64,000 nt of DNA, from assembly GCF_012584445.1 (NCBI RefSeq), contig NZ_JABAHI010000008.1, positions 558,001 through 622,000 on the forward strand. The letters run 5' to 3'. Below are positions 42,596 to 50,068 of the stretch, piece after piece (positions within the stretch are counted from its first letter, which is position 1; each line of letters begins with the position of its first letter). The translations under genes and the position numbers were made by a program. This DNA is from Olsenella sp. KGMB02461. Lineage in GTDB: Bacteria > Actinomycetota > Coriobacteriia > Coriobacteriales > Atopobiaceae. The notes under the pieces are model-generated. The model made no database searches, was not told where the DNA came from, and saw only the letters and a program-made list of their open reading frames with translations.

Positions 42596-44350
42596 CTAGG
42601 CGGTTGGGTCGACGCCCATGTCCATGAGAGACTCACCCATGATAGCCGAGAAAACCGGGGCCGCAGAATCTGCAGCAAGGTGAGGAACGCCGTTCAAAGC
42701 GACGTAGACCAGCACTTTGGCATCTGACGCGGGGGCAAAGCCCACCAAGGACGCAAAATAACTGCCCTGTTTGTACCCGCCAGACTCGTCGGCTTGCTCG
42801 CCGGTGCCCGTCTTGGCCGCAATGTCATAGCCCTCCACAGCAGCGTTCTTGGCGGTGCCTTCCACCACGACGGTGCGCATGATGTCGGTCACTGCCTGGG
42901 CGGTAGCCTCGGAGCAGGCCTGGGGCCCGGTGGGCCAGTCTACCTGGGTGGTGCCTTCATAGATGAGGAAGTGGGGCGTGGTGAGAGTGCCTTTGTTGGC
43001 GATGGCCGACACGGCGCGCATCATCTGCACCGGCGGCAGGGCCACTGCCTGGCCAAAGGACATCGCGCCCAGGGTGGCAGAGGTATAGGCCGAGTAGGGC
43101 GTCACGATGCCTGCCACCTCGCCGGGGTAGTCGATGCCCGTAGGGCTGCCGATGCCAAACTTGGAGAGTCCGGAAGAGAAAGCCTCGGCTCCCTCGGAGC
43201 GAGCCATGAGCACAGCGCCTACGTTGGAGGAGCGTCGGATGATCTCGCGCACGGTCATGTCCTGGGTCTCCTTGCGGCGATCGTCGTCGTGCACTGCGTC
43301 AGAGCCCACCTCGATGCTGCCGGGCACGTTGTAGACGGTGTCTGCGTTGAAGGCCCCGTTCTCGATGCCAATGGCACAGGTGAGCACCTTCATGACCGAT
43401 CCCGGCTCATAGGAATCGGTCACCGTGCGCAAGGTGAGCTGCTCGGGCGTCACTGTGGAGGTGTCCTCGGGGTTCAAGAACGGCGTGGTGCACATGGCCA
43501 GAATCTCGCCGTTGGAAGGGTCGGTCACCGCCGCGAAGCCCGACTCCGCGCTGTACTGGGCAACGCCGTCGGAGATCTGCTTCTCGGCGATCTGCTGAAT
43601 GTTGATATCCAGCGAGATCACTATGTCCGTGCCGTTTTTTGCTGGAGTCTCGCTGTAGGCGCCATTGGCGATGGGAATGCCGCCAGGGCCGACCTCTGTG
43701 ACCCGCTCGCCGTTGGTGCCGGAAAGGATGTCGTTATATTGGAGTTCGAGGCCGGTGCGCCCCTCCCCCTCCGAGCCCACAAGGCCAATGACCTGGCCTG
43801 CCACGGCGCCGTAAGGATAGACGCGCTTCATGTCCATGAGCGAATAGACGCCGGTAAGCTCCTGCTTGGCCAGCTCTTGGACCACCTCTTGGGCCACCGA
43901 GGTGTCCACCTTGCGTTTGAGATAGACGAAGGTGGAGTCTTTTGTAAGGTCTGCCAGGTAATCTTGAGAGGTGCCCCCCAGCTTTTGGGCCAGCACCTGG
44001 GCCACCGCCTGAGGGTCGCGCACGTCTTTGGGGTTGGTGTAGAGCGTGCGGCACTCCACCGAGGTGGCCAGCACGTTGCCGTTGCGATCATAGATGGTGC
44101 CGCGCTTGGCCTGCAGCACCTGGGTATTGGTATGGAGCGCCTTGGCCTGCTGGGCCCTCGCGGGCCCGTCGACGAGCGTGAGATAGAACAGCCTGGCGCA
44201 GGCCACGATGAAAAAGACCGCCACGCAGGCCAGGACCACCTTGATCCCGTGGTCGAAGGAGCCGCCAGAGGGGCGCGACTCATCATAAGATGAACGACCC
44301 TCACCAGGCCTGGGGCGCTGGCGAGGGCGAAAGGATTGCTGTCTAGGCAC
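42596..44350 (-). CDS. ftsI: Septal penicillin-binding protein (class B, FtsI/PBP2-like)
   Basis: Transpeptidase partner of FtsW. 584 residues: a short basic cytosolic tail, one transmembrane helix (about 33-53), a dimerisation domain with RGTIYDRNGNVLATS, and a transpeptidase domain. Active-site motifs are SxxK in YEPGSVMKVLT, SxN in RSSNVGAVL, and KTG in IAAKTGTGEQ. No PASTA domains follow. The start is GTG 44350 with AGAAAGGTG upstream. It is separated from ftsL by a hairpin terminator, so part of its expression may depend on read-through or its own promoter. Confidence 0.94.
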   Translation of the reverse strand: MPRQQSFRPRQRPRPGEGRSSYDESRPSGGSFDHGIKVVLACVAVFFIVACARLFYLTLVDGPARAQQAKALHTNTQVLQAKRGTIYDRNGNVLATSVECRTLYTNPKDVRDPQAVAQVLAQKLGGTSQDYLADLTKDSTFVYLKRKVDTSVAQEVVQELAKQELTGVYSLMDMKRVYPYGAVAGQVIGLVGSEGEGRTGLELQYNDILSGTNGERVTEVGPGGIPIANGAYSETPAKNGTDIVISLDINIQQIAEKQISDGVAQYSAESGFAAVTDPSNGEILAMCTTPFLNPEDTSTVTPEQLTLRTVTDSYEPGSVMKVLTCAIGIENGAFNADTVYNVPGSIEVGSDAVHDDDRRKETQDMTVREIIRRSSNVGAVLMARSEGAEAFSSGLSKFGIGSPTGIDYPGEVAGIVTPYSAYTSATLGAMSFGQAVALPPVQMMRAVSAIANKGTLTTPHFLIYEGTTQVDWPTGPQACSEATAQAVTDIMRTVVVEGTAKNAAVEGYDIAAKTGTGEQADESGGYKQGSYFASLVGFAPASDAKVLVYVALNGVPHLAADSAAPVFSAIMGESLMDMGVDPTA

Positions 44351-44442
44351 GAAGGCACCTTTCTTAGAGTGCGGGGCAAAAAATCGCCCGATGTCCCAAA
44401 GTAGGGACTGCGCCTTGACTCTTGAACGCTTAAGCTACCGAT

Positions 44443-44490
44443 AAAAACGTGCCACCGCACACCGGAGGTCTTCCAGGGGCAGGTGGCACG
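44443..44490 (-). terminator. Hairpin terminator or attenuator between ftsL and ftsI
   Basis: On the minus strand CGTGCCACC ... GGTGGCACG (9 bp; arms at 44482-44490 and 44448-44456) with an inner CTGGA/TCCGG hairpin is followed by TTTTT. A TTTCTCGGCA copy lies right next to it (44493-44502). Confidence 0.75.
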
Positions 44491-44513
44491 GGTTTCTCGG
44501 CAAGGAGGCGGCG

Positions 44514-44921
44514 TTAGGAGGCAGCAGGCACACTTACCGTAAGGGCTTCGCCAGCCCCGGCATAGACCATGCCAAGGTTTTGAGTGGCGATAGAGGAGAT
44601 GCGCGAGTTGTTGGAAAGCACGGCCGATTCAATACGCAGCTCGCGGTTGGCGTCTTCGGCCTGGGAGAGCTGGGTCTTGGTCTCGGCGTTGGCCTGGAGG
44701 GTCTGCACAGTGGCGGAGGTAAGCGCCACGCGCGCGCAGCACAGCACGAACATCAGGGCGCAAGCGGCGACAACCAGCTTGCAGATGTGCCAAAAGCGCG
44801 GGTTGATCCCCTGGCGTGCCGCGGCATCAAGGCCTCGGCCTTCGACAACGTCGAAAGACGAGGGAGCTTGCTGTGGGGCGGCGGTGCCCAAAGGACGAGC
44901 CGCAGATCCCTGATAGATCAT
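44514..44921 (-). CDS. ftsL: FtsL-like septum formation protein
   Basis: Small bitopic protein of 135 residues that is expected to complex with FtsQ and FtsB. Residues 1-47 are cytosolic. About 48-70 is the transmembrane helix (LVVAACALMFVLCCARVALTSA). About 71-118 is a coiled-coil with Leu/Gln heptads (VQTLQANAETKTQLSQAEDANRELRIESAVLSNNSRISSIA). The tail has the NLGMVYA segment common in FtsL/FtsB-type proteins. Identification rests on this topology and on position between rsmH and ftsI, as FtsL sequences are poorly conserved. GGAGGcacc precedes the ATG. Confidence 0.8.
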   Translation of the reverse strand: MIYQGSAARPLGTAAPQQAPSSFDVVEGRGLDAAARQGINPRFWHICKLVVAACALMFVLCCARVALTSATVQTLQANAETKTQLSQAEDANRELRIESAVLSNNSRISSIATQNLGMVYAGAGEALTVSVPAAS

Positions 44922-44937
44922 GGTGCCTCCAGAAAAG

Positions 44938-44987
44938 TGTGGTGCGTTGTGGTGCGATGTAGTGTGAGGTGGTGCGTTTAAGCTGCG
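44938..44987. repeat. Tandem decamer repeat between rsmH and ftsL
   Basis: Five 10-bp units in register on the plus strand: TGTGGTGCGT, TGTGGTGCGA, TGTAGTGTGA, GGTGGTGCGT, TTAAGCTGCG; a further TGGTGCG lies at 44992-44998. One unit per helical turn suggests a protein-binding array. It lies in the 177-bp gap before ftsL. Confidence 0.7.
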
Positions 44988-45098
44988 TTGGTGGTGCGAG
45001 TGTGGTGTGAAGGTAGTGCCCGCGCCTTTATCAGGGAGCTTCTTTAGGGGAGAAGCTCGAGATAAAGCAAGAAAGAATGGAGGCGCGCCAAAGGGCTT

Positions 45099-46046
45099 CT
45101 AGAGCTTTTGGGCCACTCGAAGCTTGGCGCTCCGTGCTCGGGGGTTGCGCTCGACCTCATCGGCAGAAGCCTCGATGGGCCGCCGAGTGAGGACATCGAG
45201 TACCGGCACGTTCCCGCACACGCATACCGGAAGGTCCGGCGGGCATGTGCACCCTTGGGAATACTTGGCAAAGAGATGTTTTACCAGGCGATCCTCCAAG
45301 GAGTGATAGCTGATCACCGCGATGCGGCCGCCGGAGTGAGCCCAGCGTATGGCCGCTTCGAGACCCGTTTCCAGGACCTCGAGCTCGTGGTTCACTTCGA
45401 TGCGCAGGGCCTGAAAGGTCTTGCGCGCAGGATGCTTGGCGCGGCGGTCTCGCGCTGGATAGGCGCTAGCCACAATGTCTGCCAGATCCAAGGTGGTCTC
45501 GATGGGCCTTTGCTCCCTGCGGCGGCAAATGGCCTCTGCAATGCGAGCTGCGTGCTTCTCGTCTCCATAGGCTTGAAGAATCCGGATGAGGTCGCCGCGA
45601 GAATAGGTCGCGATGATCTCTGCTGCGGTTTGGGTGTGGGTATCCGGGTCCATCCGCATATCGAGTGGAGCGTCCTCGTGGTAGGAGAAGCCCCGTTCTG
45701 GCCTGTCAAGCTGCGGGCTTGATACGCCAATATCGAACAGGAAGCCGTCCACCCCGGGAACCTCGGCTTCGAGCAAAAGCTCGTCGAGCATGCCAAAGTT
45801 GCCCTTCAAGAAGAGATGGTCCACTCCCAGAGCGGCCTCATCGAATCGAGCAGAGGCAGCTTCGAGGGCAGAGTCGTCCTGATCGATGCCCAAAGACAGG
45901 CCGCCTGGCGCCAGATGAGACGCAAGGGCCAACGTGTGGCCTGCTCCTCCAAGTGTGCAGTCGCAGACCACCTGGCCAGGCTTTGGATCGAGAAGCTCGA
46001 CCACTTCGTCGAGCAACACGGGTACGTGCCGATATTCGTCTGTCAA
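45099..46046 (-). CDS. rsmH: 16S rRNA (cytosine-1402-N4)-methyltransferase
   Basis: SAM-dependent methyltransferase (MraW) acting on the 30S decoding centre; second gene of dcw. 315 residues. Begins YRHVPVLLDEVVELLDPKPGQVVCDCTLGGAGHT (HxPVLLxE and the SAM loop), then GIDQDDSALEAA, FLFDIGVSSPQLDRPERGFSYHEDAPLDMRMD, IEVNHELEVLE, IAVISYHSLEDRLVKHLF, and the C-terminal RRPI, NPRARSAKLRVA. The start is TTG 46046 with AGGAGCG upstream. A CPPDLPVCVCG cluster is in the C-terminal part. Confidence 0.95.
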   Translation of the reverse strand: MTDEYRHVPVLLDEVVELLDPKPGQVVCDCTLGGAGHTLALASHLAPGGLSLGIDQDDSALEAASARFDEAALGVDHLFLKGNFGMLDELLLEAEVPGVDGFLFDIGVSSPQLDRPERGFSYHEDAPLDMRMDPDTHTQTAAEIIATYSRGDLIRILQAYGDEKHAARIAEAICRRREQRPIETTLDLADIVASAYPARDRRAKHPARKTFQALRIEVNHELEVLETGLEAAIRWAHSGGRIAVISYHSLEDRLVKHLFAKYSQGCTCPPDLPVCVCGNVPVLDVLTRRPIEASADEVERNPRARSAKLRVAQKL

Positions 46047-46058
46047 AGTCCCACGCTC

Positions 46059-46487
46059 CTAGTCGAACATCAAAGAATCCAGGTTTTCCTCGAAGGCAGC
46101 CTGAGCGGCCTCCCAGCGACCCGTGTTCCAGATCTCGAAGTGATCGACGTTGCCCACGACGGTAACTTCGCCCTCTAGCCCAAGGGCCTTGCGTTTGGAT
46201 TCATCCACCTTGCCGAGCGCGATGCGTCCGGCCGAGTCGACATCCACCGTGACGGTGCGGCCGGTGAGACCGCCTCGAAGTTTGATGTCGTCGGGATTCC
46301 TGGGGTTGTAGCCATTGGGGAAATAGCTTGCAACCCAGGCTTGATGTCCCTCAGGCGTGAAGCCATAGAGCGCATCCTTGAGGGGAACAAGGCAGACCTT
46401 GTCGTCGAACTCTCGACGCATGTCAGCAGGGAGCGTGAGGCGCACCTTGGAATCAAGGCTATGCGTTCTGCTGCCTGTCAAATACAT
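46059..46487 (-). CDS. mraZ: Division/cell wall cluster transcriptional regulator MraZ
   Basis: AbrB-fold DNA-binding protein that represses its own cluster in other bacteria. 142 residues with two MraZ repeats: SRTHSLDSKVRLTLPADMRREFDDKVCLVPLKDALYGFTPE and VTVDVDSAGRIALGKVDESKRKALGLEGEVTVVGNVDHFEIWN. These have the conserved D-x-K-x-R-x-x-(I/L)-P type loops (second repeat modified to SAGRIALG). It is the first gene of the dcw transcript, 12 bp from rsmH. MraZ boxes lie directly upstream of its promoter. Confidence 0.94.
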   Translation of the reverse strand: MYLTGSRTHSLDSKVRLTLPADMRREFDDKVCLVPLKDALYGFTPEGHQAWVASYFPNGYNPRNPDDIKLRGGLTGRTVTVDVDSAGRIALGKVDESKRKALGLEGEVTVVGNVDHFEIWNTGRWEAAQAAFEENLDSLMFD

Positions 46488-46546
46488 TGAGAGTCCCCCG
46501 CGTTAGGTCTTAGGGCAACTGGCTCCCCTCGCCGTTGCACATCTGC

Positions 46547-46575
46547 ATTCTAGGGTGAACGCCACACCTAGGCAA
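46547..46575 (-). promoter_or_regulatory. Main promoter of the dcw cluster
   Basis: On the minus strand -35 TTGCCT (46575-46570), a 17-bp spacer, and -10 TAGAAT (46552-46547), 60 bp upstream of the mraZ ATG. Spacing is ideal; five of six -10 bases match. Confidence 0.7.
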
Positions 46576-46583
46576 CACTTCCT

Positions 46584-46609
46584 CCCACCTTCCCCCACCT
46601 CACCCCCAC
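46584..46609 (-). promoter_or_regulatory. MraZ-box operator upstream of the dcw promoter
   Basis: Three GTGGG boxes on the minus strand (46609-46605, 46598-46594, 46588-46584) at 11- and 10-bp steps, starting 8 bp upstream of the -35. This is the pattern reported for MraZ binding (TGGG-type direct repeats, 10-bp period). Confidence 0.75.
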
Positions 46610-47047
46610 CCCTAGATGTGGCGGTGGAATCCGGTAAAACCCACTCTATCTTGATTTAGAACGGCTGTTCGCGACTTATCAATCAATTAAGTTAAGGCCA
46701 TCGAAAACCTGTTCTAGAGTGATGAAAAGAGCGGGTCGATTGGTCGCTATCCCCGGGAGTTACTTTCTTTATTTAAGTTCTAGCAACCTGTGGCATTCTC
46801 AAAAAAGACGGCCAAACCAGTTTTGAGAAATTTTCTTTTTCCGTTGTGTAAATTCACCTGAATGTAGCCTAAAAAGGGATGAGCGGCGCATTTGGAGCCT
46901 TGGCTGAGATCCCTTGCTACCATTGCCTAGCTGGAATTATCAAAAATTGTTGTTATTGGCAAGCTAATCAGTAAGGTTTTGGGCCGCTTTTAGGGCATCC
47001 TAAAAGCCGGCAACCTTTATGAAGCGGCTCCATATTTGCGTCAGGTG
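46610..47047. other. AT-rich non-coding spacer upstream of dcw
   Basis: No ORF with a ribosome site. Base composition is clearly lower in GC than the flanking genes, with runs such as AAATTTTCTTTTT near 46837-46850. A dyad CTTTTAGG/CCTAAAAG lies at about 46987-47006. It may hold long-range promoter or replication-structural elements, or an unrecognised RNA. Confidence 0.5.
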
Positions 47048-47184
47048 GGTGGGGCAAAGTGGGGCGCCTTCCCTAGGAGCCCTTTTGGGTGAGGCGAAGT
47101 GGGGCGTGAGTCCCTCCCCCACAAAAAGGTGGGGCGAAGTGGGAAGGCGCTTCTTGGCAACAAAAGGTGGGGCGAAGTGGGGCG
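47048..47184 (+). repeat. Four direct repeats GGTGGGGCGAAGTGGGGCG at about 40-bp spacing
   Basis: Copies start at 47048, 47088, 47128 and 47166, each 19 bp with one to three mismatches. Each contains two GTGGG boxes exactly 10 bp apart, like paired MraZ boxes, but in the opposite orientation to the proximal operator and about 560-680 bp from mraZ. Confidence 0.85.
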
Positions 47185-47196
47185 CCCTTGAGAGTC

Positions 47197-48129
47197 CTAA
47201 TGGGCCCTAGGATGAGCGGCAAAGTAGACGCCCTGAAGATGGGTTTTGTCCACATGGGTGTAGAGCTGAGTGGTGGCCACATTGGCATGGCCTAGAATCT
47301 CTTGGACCACGCGCAGGTCGGCGCCACCCTGAAGCAGATGGGTGGCCAAGCTGTGACGCAAGGTATGGGGGTGAAGGCCCTGAATGCCTACGTAGGCCCC
47401 GTAGCGTTCCACCAGATGGTGCACCCACTGGCGCGACAGGCGGCTCCCCCGCTGGCTCAAAAAGACGGCGCCCTGGCTATAAGCCGTGCGCCCTGCCGCC
47501 GAAAAGGGCCGCACCAACTCTTGCCTGCCCTCCTGAATATAGGTCATCAGAGCCTCTTTGGCGCTGCCGAGAAGAGGCACCAACCGCTCCTTGGATCCTT
47601 TGCCTACTACCCTTACCAGCTCCTCGGCTGGATAGACGGAGTCCAAGTTGAGCCCGCAAAGCTCAGAGACCCTGAGTCCACAGCCATAGAGCACCTCGAG
47701 CAAAGCGCGGTCGCGCTGGCCTGTGGCGTCACAAGCGAAGGGTTGGTCGAGCAGGGCTTCCACCTGCTGAATGGAGAGCACCTGAGGCAGATAGGCCGGC
47801 ACTTGGGGCGAGACCACATCGGAGGTGGGCAGCGAGTCGGACAGATGGTCGCTGGCGGCAAACTTGTGAAAGCTGCGGATGGCAGAGACCGCTCGCTTCA
47901 CCGAGGAGGGCGCAGCTCCCCCTTCGCGCAGGCGTGCCACATGGTCCTCGATGACCTGGCGATCTACCTGGGAGAGTTGGGTGATGGAGTGTTCTGCCAG
48001 ATCGTCCACATAACGATCTAGGTCGCGAGCGTAGGCTGCCACCGTGTTGGCAGCAGCCCCACGCTCGACGGCCAGGTAATCAAGATAATCCGAGACGGCT
48101 TGAGAGAGATCCATAGAAGTATGCGGCAT
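47197..48129 (-). CDS. xerD: Site-specific tyrosine recombinase XerD
   Basis: Resolves chromosome dimers at dif with a XerC-type partner. 310 residues. N-terminal SAM-like domain (LSQAVSDYLDYLAVERGAAANTVAAYARDLDRYVDDLAEH). Catalytic residues: Arg in GCGLRVSELCGL, Lys in GKGSKERLVPL, HxxR in HPHTLRHSLATHLL, His in LGHANVATTQLYTHV and the Tyr of LYTHV. Complete active site. It lies 32 bp after pyrG; the ribosome site is weak. A chromosomal rather than integrase role is favoured by its length and by the lack of any mobile-element context. Confidence 0.93.
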   Translation of the reverse strand: MPHTSMDLSQAVSDYLDYLAVERGAAANTVAAYARDLDRYVDDLAEHSITQLSQVDRQVIEDHVARLREGGAAPSSVKRAVSAIRSFHKFAASDHLSDSLPTSDVVSPQVPAYLPQVLSIQQVEALLDQPFACDATGQRDRALLEVLYGCGLRVSELCGLNLDSVYPAEELVRVVGKGSKERLVPLLGSAKEALMTYIQEGRQELVRPFSAAGRTAYSQGAVFLSQRGSRLSRQWVHHLVERYGAYVGIQGLHPHTLRHSLATHLLQGGADLRVVQEILGHANVATTQLYTHVDKTHLQGVYFAAHPRAH

Positions 48130-48161
48130 CGAATGTATGTAGGCGAGCCTAGCTAAAGCGC

Positions 48162-49823
48162 TTAGTAGCCCAGGTCTGCCGGCGGCTCAACCTCGTGGCG
48201 ATCGATGCCGTCGTGATAGGCGATTGCAGCGCGCACGAACTCGCGGAAGAGGGGCTGGGGATGGGTGGGGCGGCTCTTGAACTCCGGATGGAACTGGGAA
48301 GCGACGAACCAGGGGTGCACCTCTTCTGGCAACTCGATCATCTCTACCAGGCGGTCGTCAGGAGACACTCCCGAGAAGACCAGCCCCGCACGGCGAAGCT
48401 CGTCGCGATAGGCGTTGTTCACCTCATAGCGATGGCGATGGCGCTCGTAGACCAGATCCTCCCCGTAGGCCTCGTGGGCCAATGTACCAGAGGCCACCTT
48501 GCAGGGATAGGCGCCAAGGCGCATGGTGCCGCCCTTATCGGTCACGTCTTCTTGATCGGGCATGAGGTCGATGACCGGATAGGCGCAATCGGGCACGAAC
48601 TCGGTGGAGCTGGCGTCCTCCATTCCCGCCACATGGCGGGCGTACTCGCACACGGCCACCTGAAGGCCCAGGCAAATGCCCAGGAAGGGCACTTTGTGGG
48701 TGCGAGCGCGCTCGGCTGCCAAAATCTTTCCCTCCAGGCCGCGGATGCCAAAGCCGCCAGGCACCAAGATGCCGTCTGCAGTGCCAAGGACTTCCTGGAC
48801 ATCCTCTGCGGTAAGGTTCTCGCCGTCGATGAGGTCGATGTCGATATGGCGGCCAAAATAGACGCCGGAGTGATGAAGCGCCTCGATGATGGAGAGGTAG
48901 GCATCGGGCAGCTGGGTGTATTTGCCCACCACCGCGATGCGCACGCCCTGAGGCTGCGCGTCTGCCTTGTGCATGGCCCGGGTGAAGGCTGTCCAGCGGC
49001 CAATGTTGAGCTCGCCGGGATCTAGCCCCAAACGCTCGCACACCTCGACGTCGAAACCCTGGTTGGCCAGGTGCATAGGCACATCGTAGATGGAGGGGCA
49101 ATCGGAGTTCTCAAAGACATGGTCTGCCGGCACGTCGCAGAAGTTGGCGATCTTGGCGCGTATGGCCTCGTCCACCTCGTGGTCGCTGCGGCATACGATG
49201 AAGTCCGGCTGGATGCCCATGGAGCGCAGCTCCTTGACAGAATGCTGGGTGGGCTTGGTTTTAACCTCGTGAGCTGCAGAGATGTAAGGCACCAGGCTCA
49301 CATGGATGAAGCAGACGTTCTCTGGCCCGCGCTCGTTTCTGAACTGGCGCATAGCCTCCACGAAAGGCTGGCCCTCGATGTCGCCGATGGTGCCGCCTAG
49401 CTCGGTGATGACCACGTCTGCATCGGTATGCTCTTCGATCATGCGGAACTTGTCGCGAATGGCGTTGGTCACATGGGGCACCACCTGGACGGTGCCACCC
49501 AAGAAATCCCCCGCGCGCTCGCGGGCGATAAGGGACTGATAAATGAGGCCCGTGGTGAAGTTCGAGGCCCTGGTAAGATTCTCGTCGATGAAGCGCTCGT
49601 AGTGGCCCAGGTCCAGGTCTGTCTCTTTGCCGTCTTGAGTCACAAAGACCTCGCCGTGCTGGAAGGGGCTCATGGTGCCGGGATCTACATTCAGGTAGGG
49701 ATCCGCCTTTTGCATCATGACCTTGTAGCCACGGGATTTAAGCAGGCGTCCCAGCGATGCAGCCGTAATGCCTTTGCCCAGAGAAGAAACGACGCCGCCA
49801 GTGACGAAGATATGCTTAGTCAT
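48162..49823 (-). CDS. pyrG: CTP synthase
   Basis: Amidates UTP to CTP with glutamine and ATP. 553 residues. N-terminal synthetase: [80 protein letters not shown]-terminal class I glutamine amidotransferase: [34 protein letters not shown] (nucleophile Cys), [23 protein letters not shown] (His/Glu). A weak promoter may lie upstream: minus-strand TTAAAT, 18 bp, TACAAT near 49874-49903. It probably leads a pyrG-xerD transcript. Confidence 0.97.
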   Translation of the reverse strand: MTKHIFVTGGVVSSLGKGITAASLGRLLKSRGYKVMMQKADPYLNVDPGTMSPFQHGEVFVTQDGKETDLDLGHYERFIDENLTRASNFTTGLIYQSLIARERAGDFLGGTVQVVPHVTNAIRDKFRMIEEHTDADVVITELGGTIGDIEGQPFVEAMRQFRNERGPENVCFIHVSLVPYISAAHEVKTKPTQHSVKELRSMGIQPDFIVCRSDHEVDEAIRAKIANFCDVPADHVFENSDCPSIYDVPMHLANQGFDVEVCERLGLDPGELNIGRWTAFTRAMHKADAQPQGVRIAVVGKYTQLPDAYLSIIEALHHSGVYFGRHIDIDLIDGENLTAEDVQEVLGTADGILVPGGFGIRGLEGKILAAERARTHKVPFLGICLGLQVAVCEYARHVAGMEDASSTEFVPDCAYPVIDLMPDQEDVTDKGGTMRLGAYPCKVASGTLAHEAYGEDLVYERHRHRYEVNNAYRDELRRAGLVFSGVSPDDRLVEMIELPEEVHPWFVASQFHPEFKSRPTHPQPLFREFVRAAIAYHDGIDRHEVEPPADLGY

Positions 49824-49873
49824 ACGCTGGTACCTGCGCTTTCACTGAAAAGTTGCCAAGACCATACGTCTGC

Positions 49874-49903
49874 CTATTGTAGTACGCCAGCTGTCTCTCA
49901 TTT
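49874..49903 (-). promoter_or_regulatory. Possible pyrG promoter
   Basis: Minus-strand TTAAAT, 18-bp spacer, TACAAT, about 50 bp upstream of the ATG. The -35 is weak. Confidence 0.35.
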
Positions 49904-50068
49904 AAGGCGGGCACCTAGTTCACAGGATGGAAACTGCGAGACCTTAAGGCTCAAAAAGACCTGTGATTCTCTGAGGGACCTCATGGGTCAAGGTTAGAAT
50001 GCCTTGGGGGGCATGCTCTGTCTTGCGAAAAAAGAGCGGCTCCAACCCACCGTGTAAGGAGGCTGTGA

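Noticed and set aside
42794-44293. 499-codon open frame on the plus strand
   Set aside because: Complement of ftsI; composition typical of a shadow frame.
46610-47047. SRP RNA, RNase P RNA, tmRNA or replication origin in the AT-rich spacer
   Set aside because: No GGAAG-type SRP loop, no tRNA-like ends and no DnaA boxes (TTATCCACA) found.
47048-47184. CRISPR-like pattern (19-bp repeats, 21-bp spacers)
   Set aside because: Repeat and spacers are too short, only four copies, spacers are partly similar to one another, and no cas genes are in the window; it fits a protein-binding array better.
47197-48129. Phage or island integrase
   Set aside because: Size, complete XerD pattern and chromosomal neighbours (pyrG, dcw) indicate housekeeping XerD; no att repeats or tRNA nearby.
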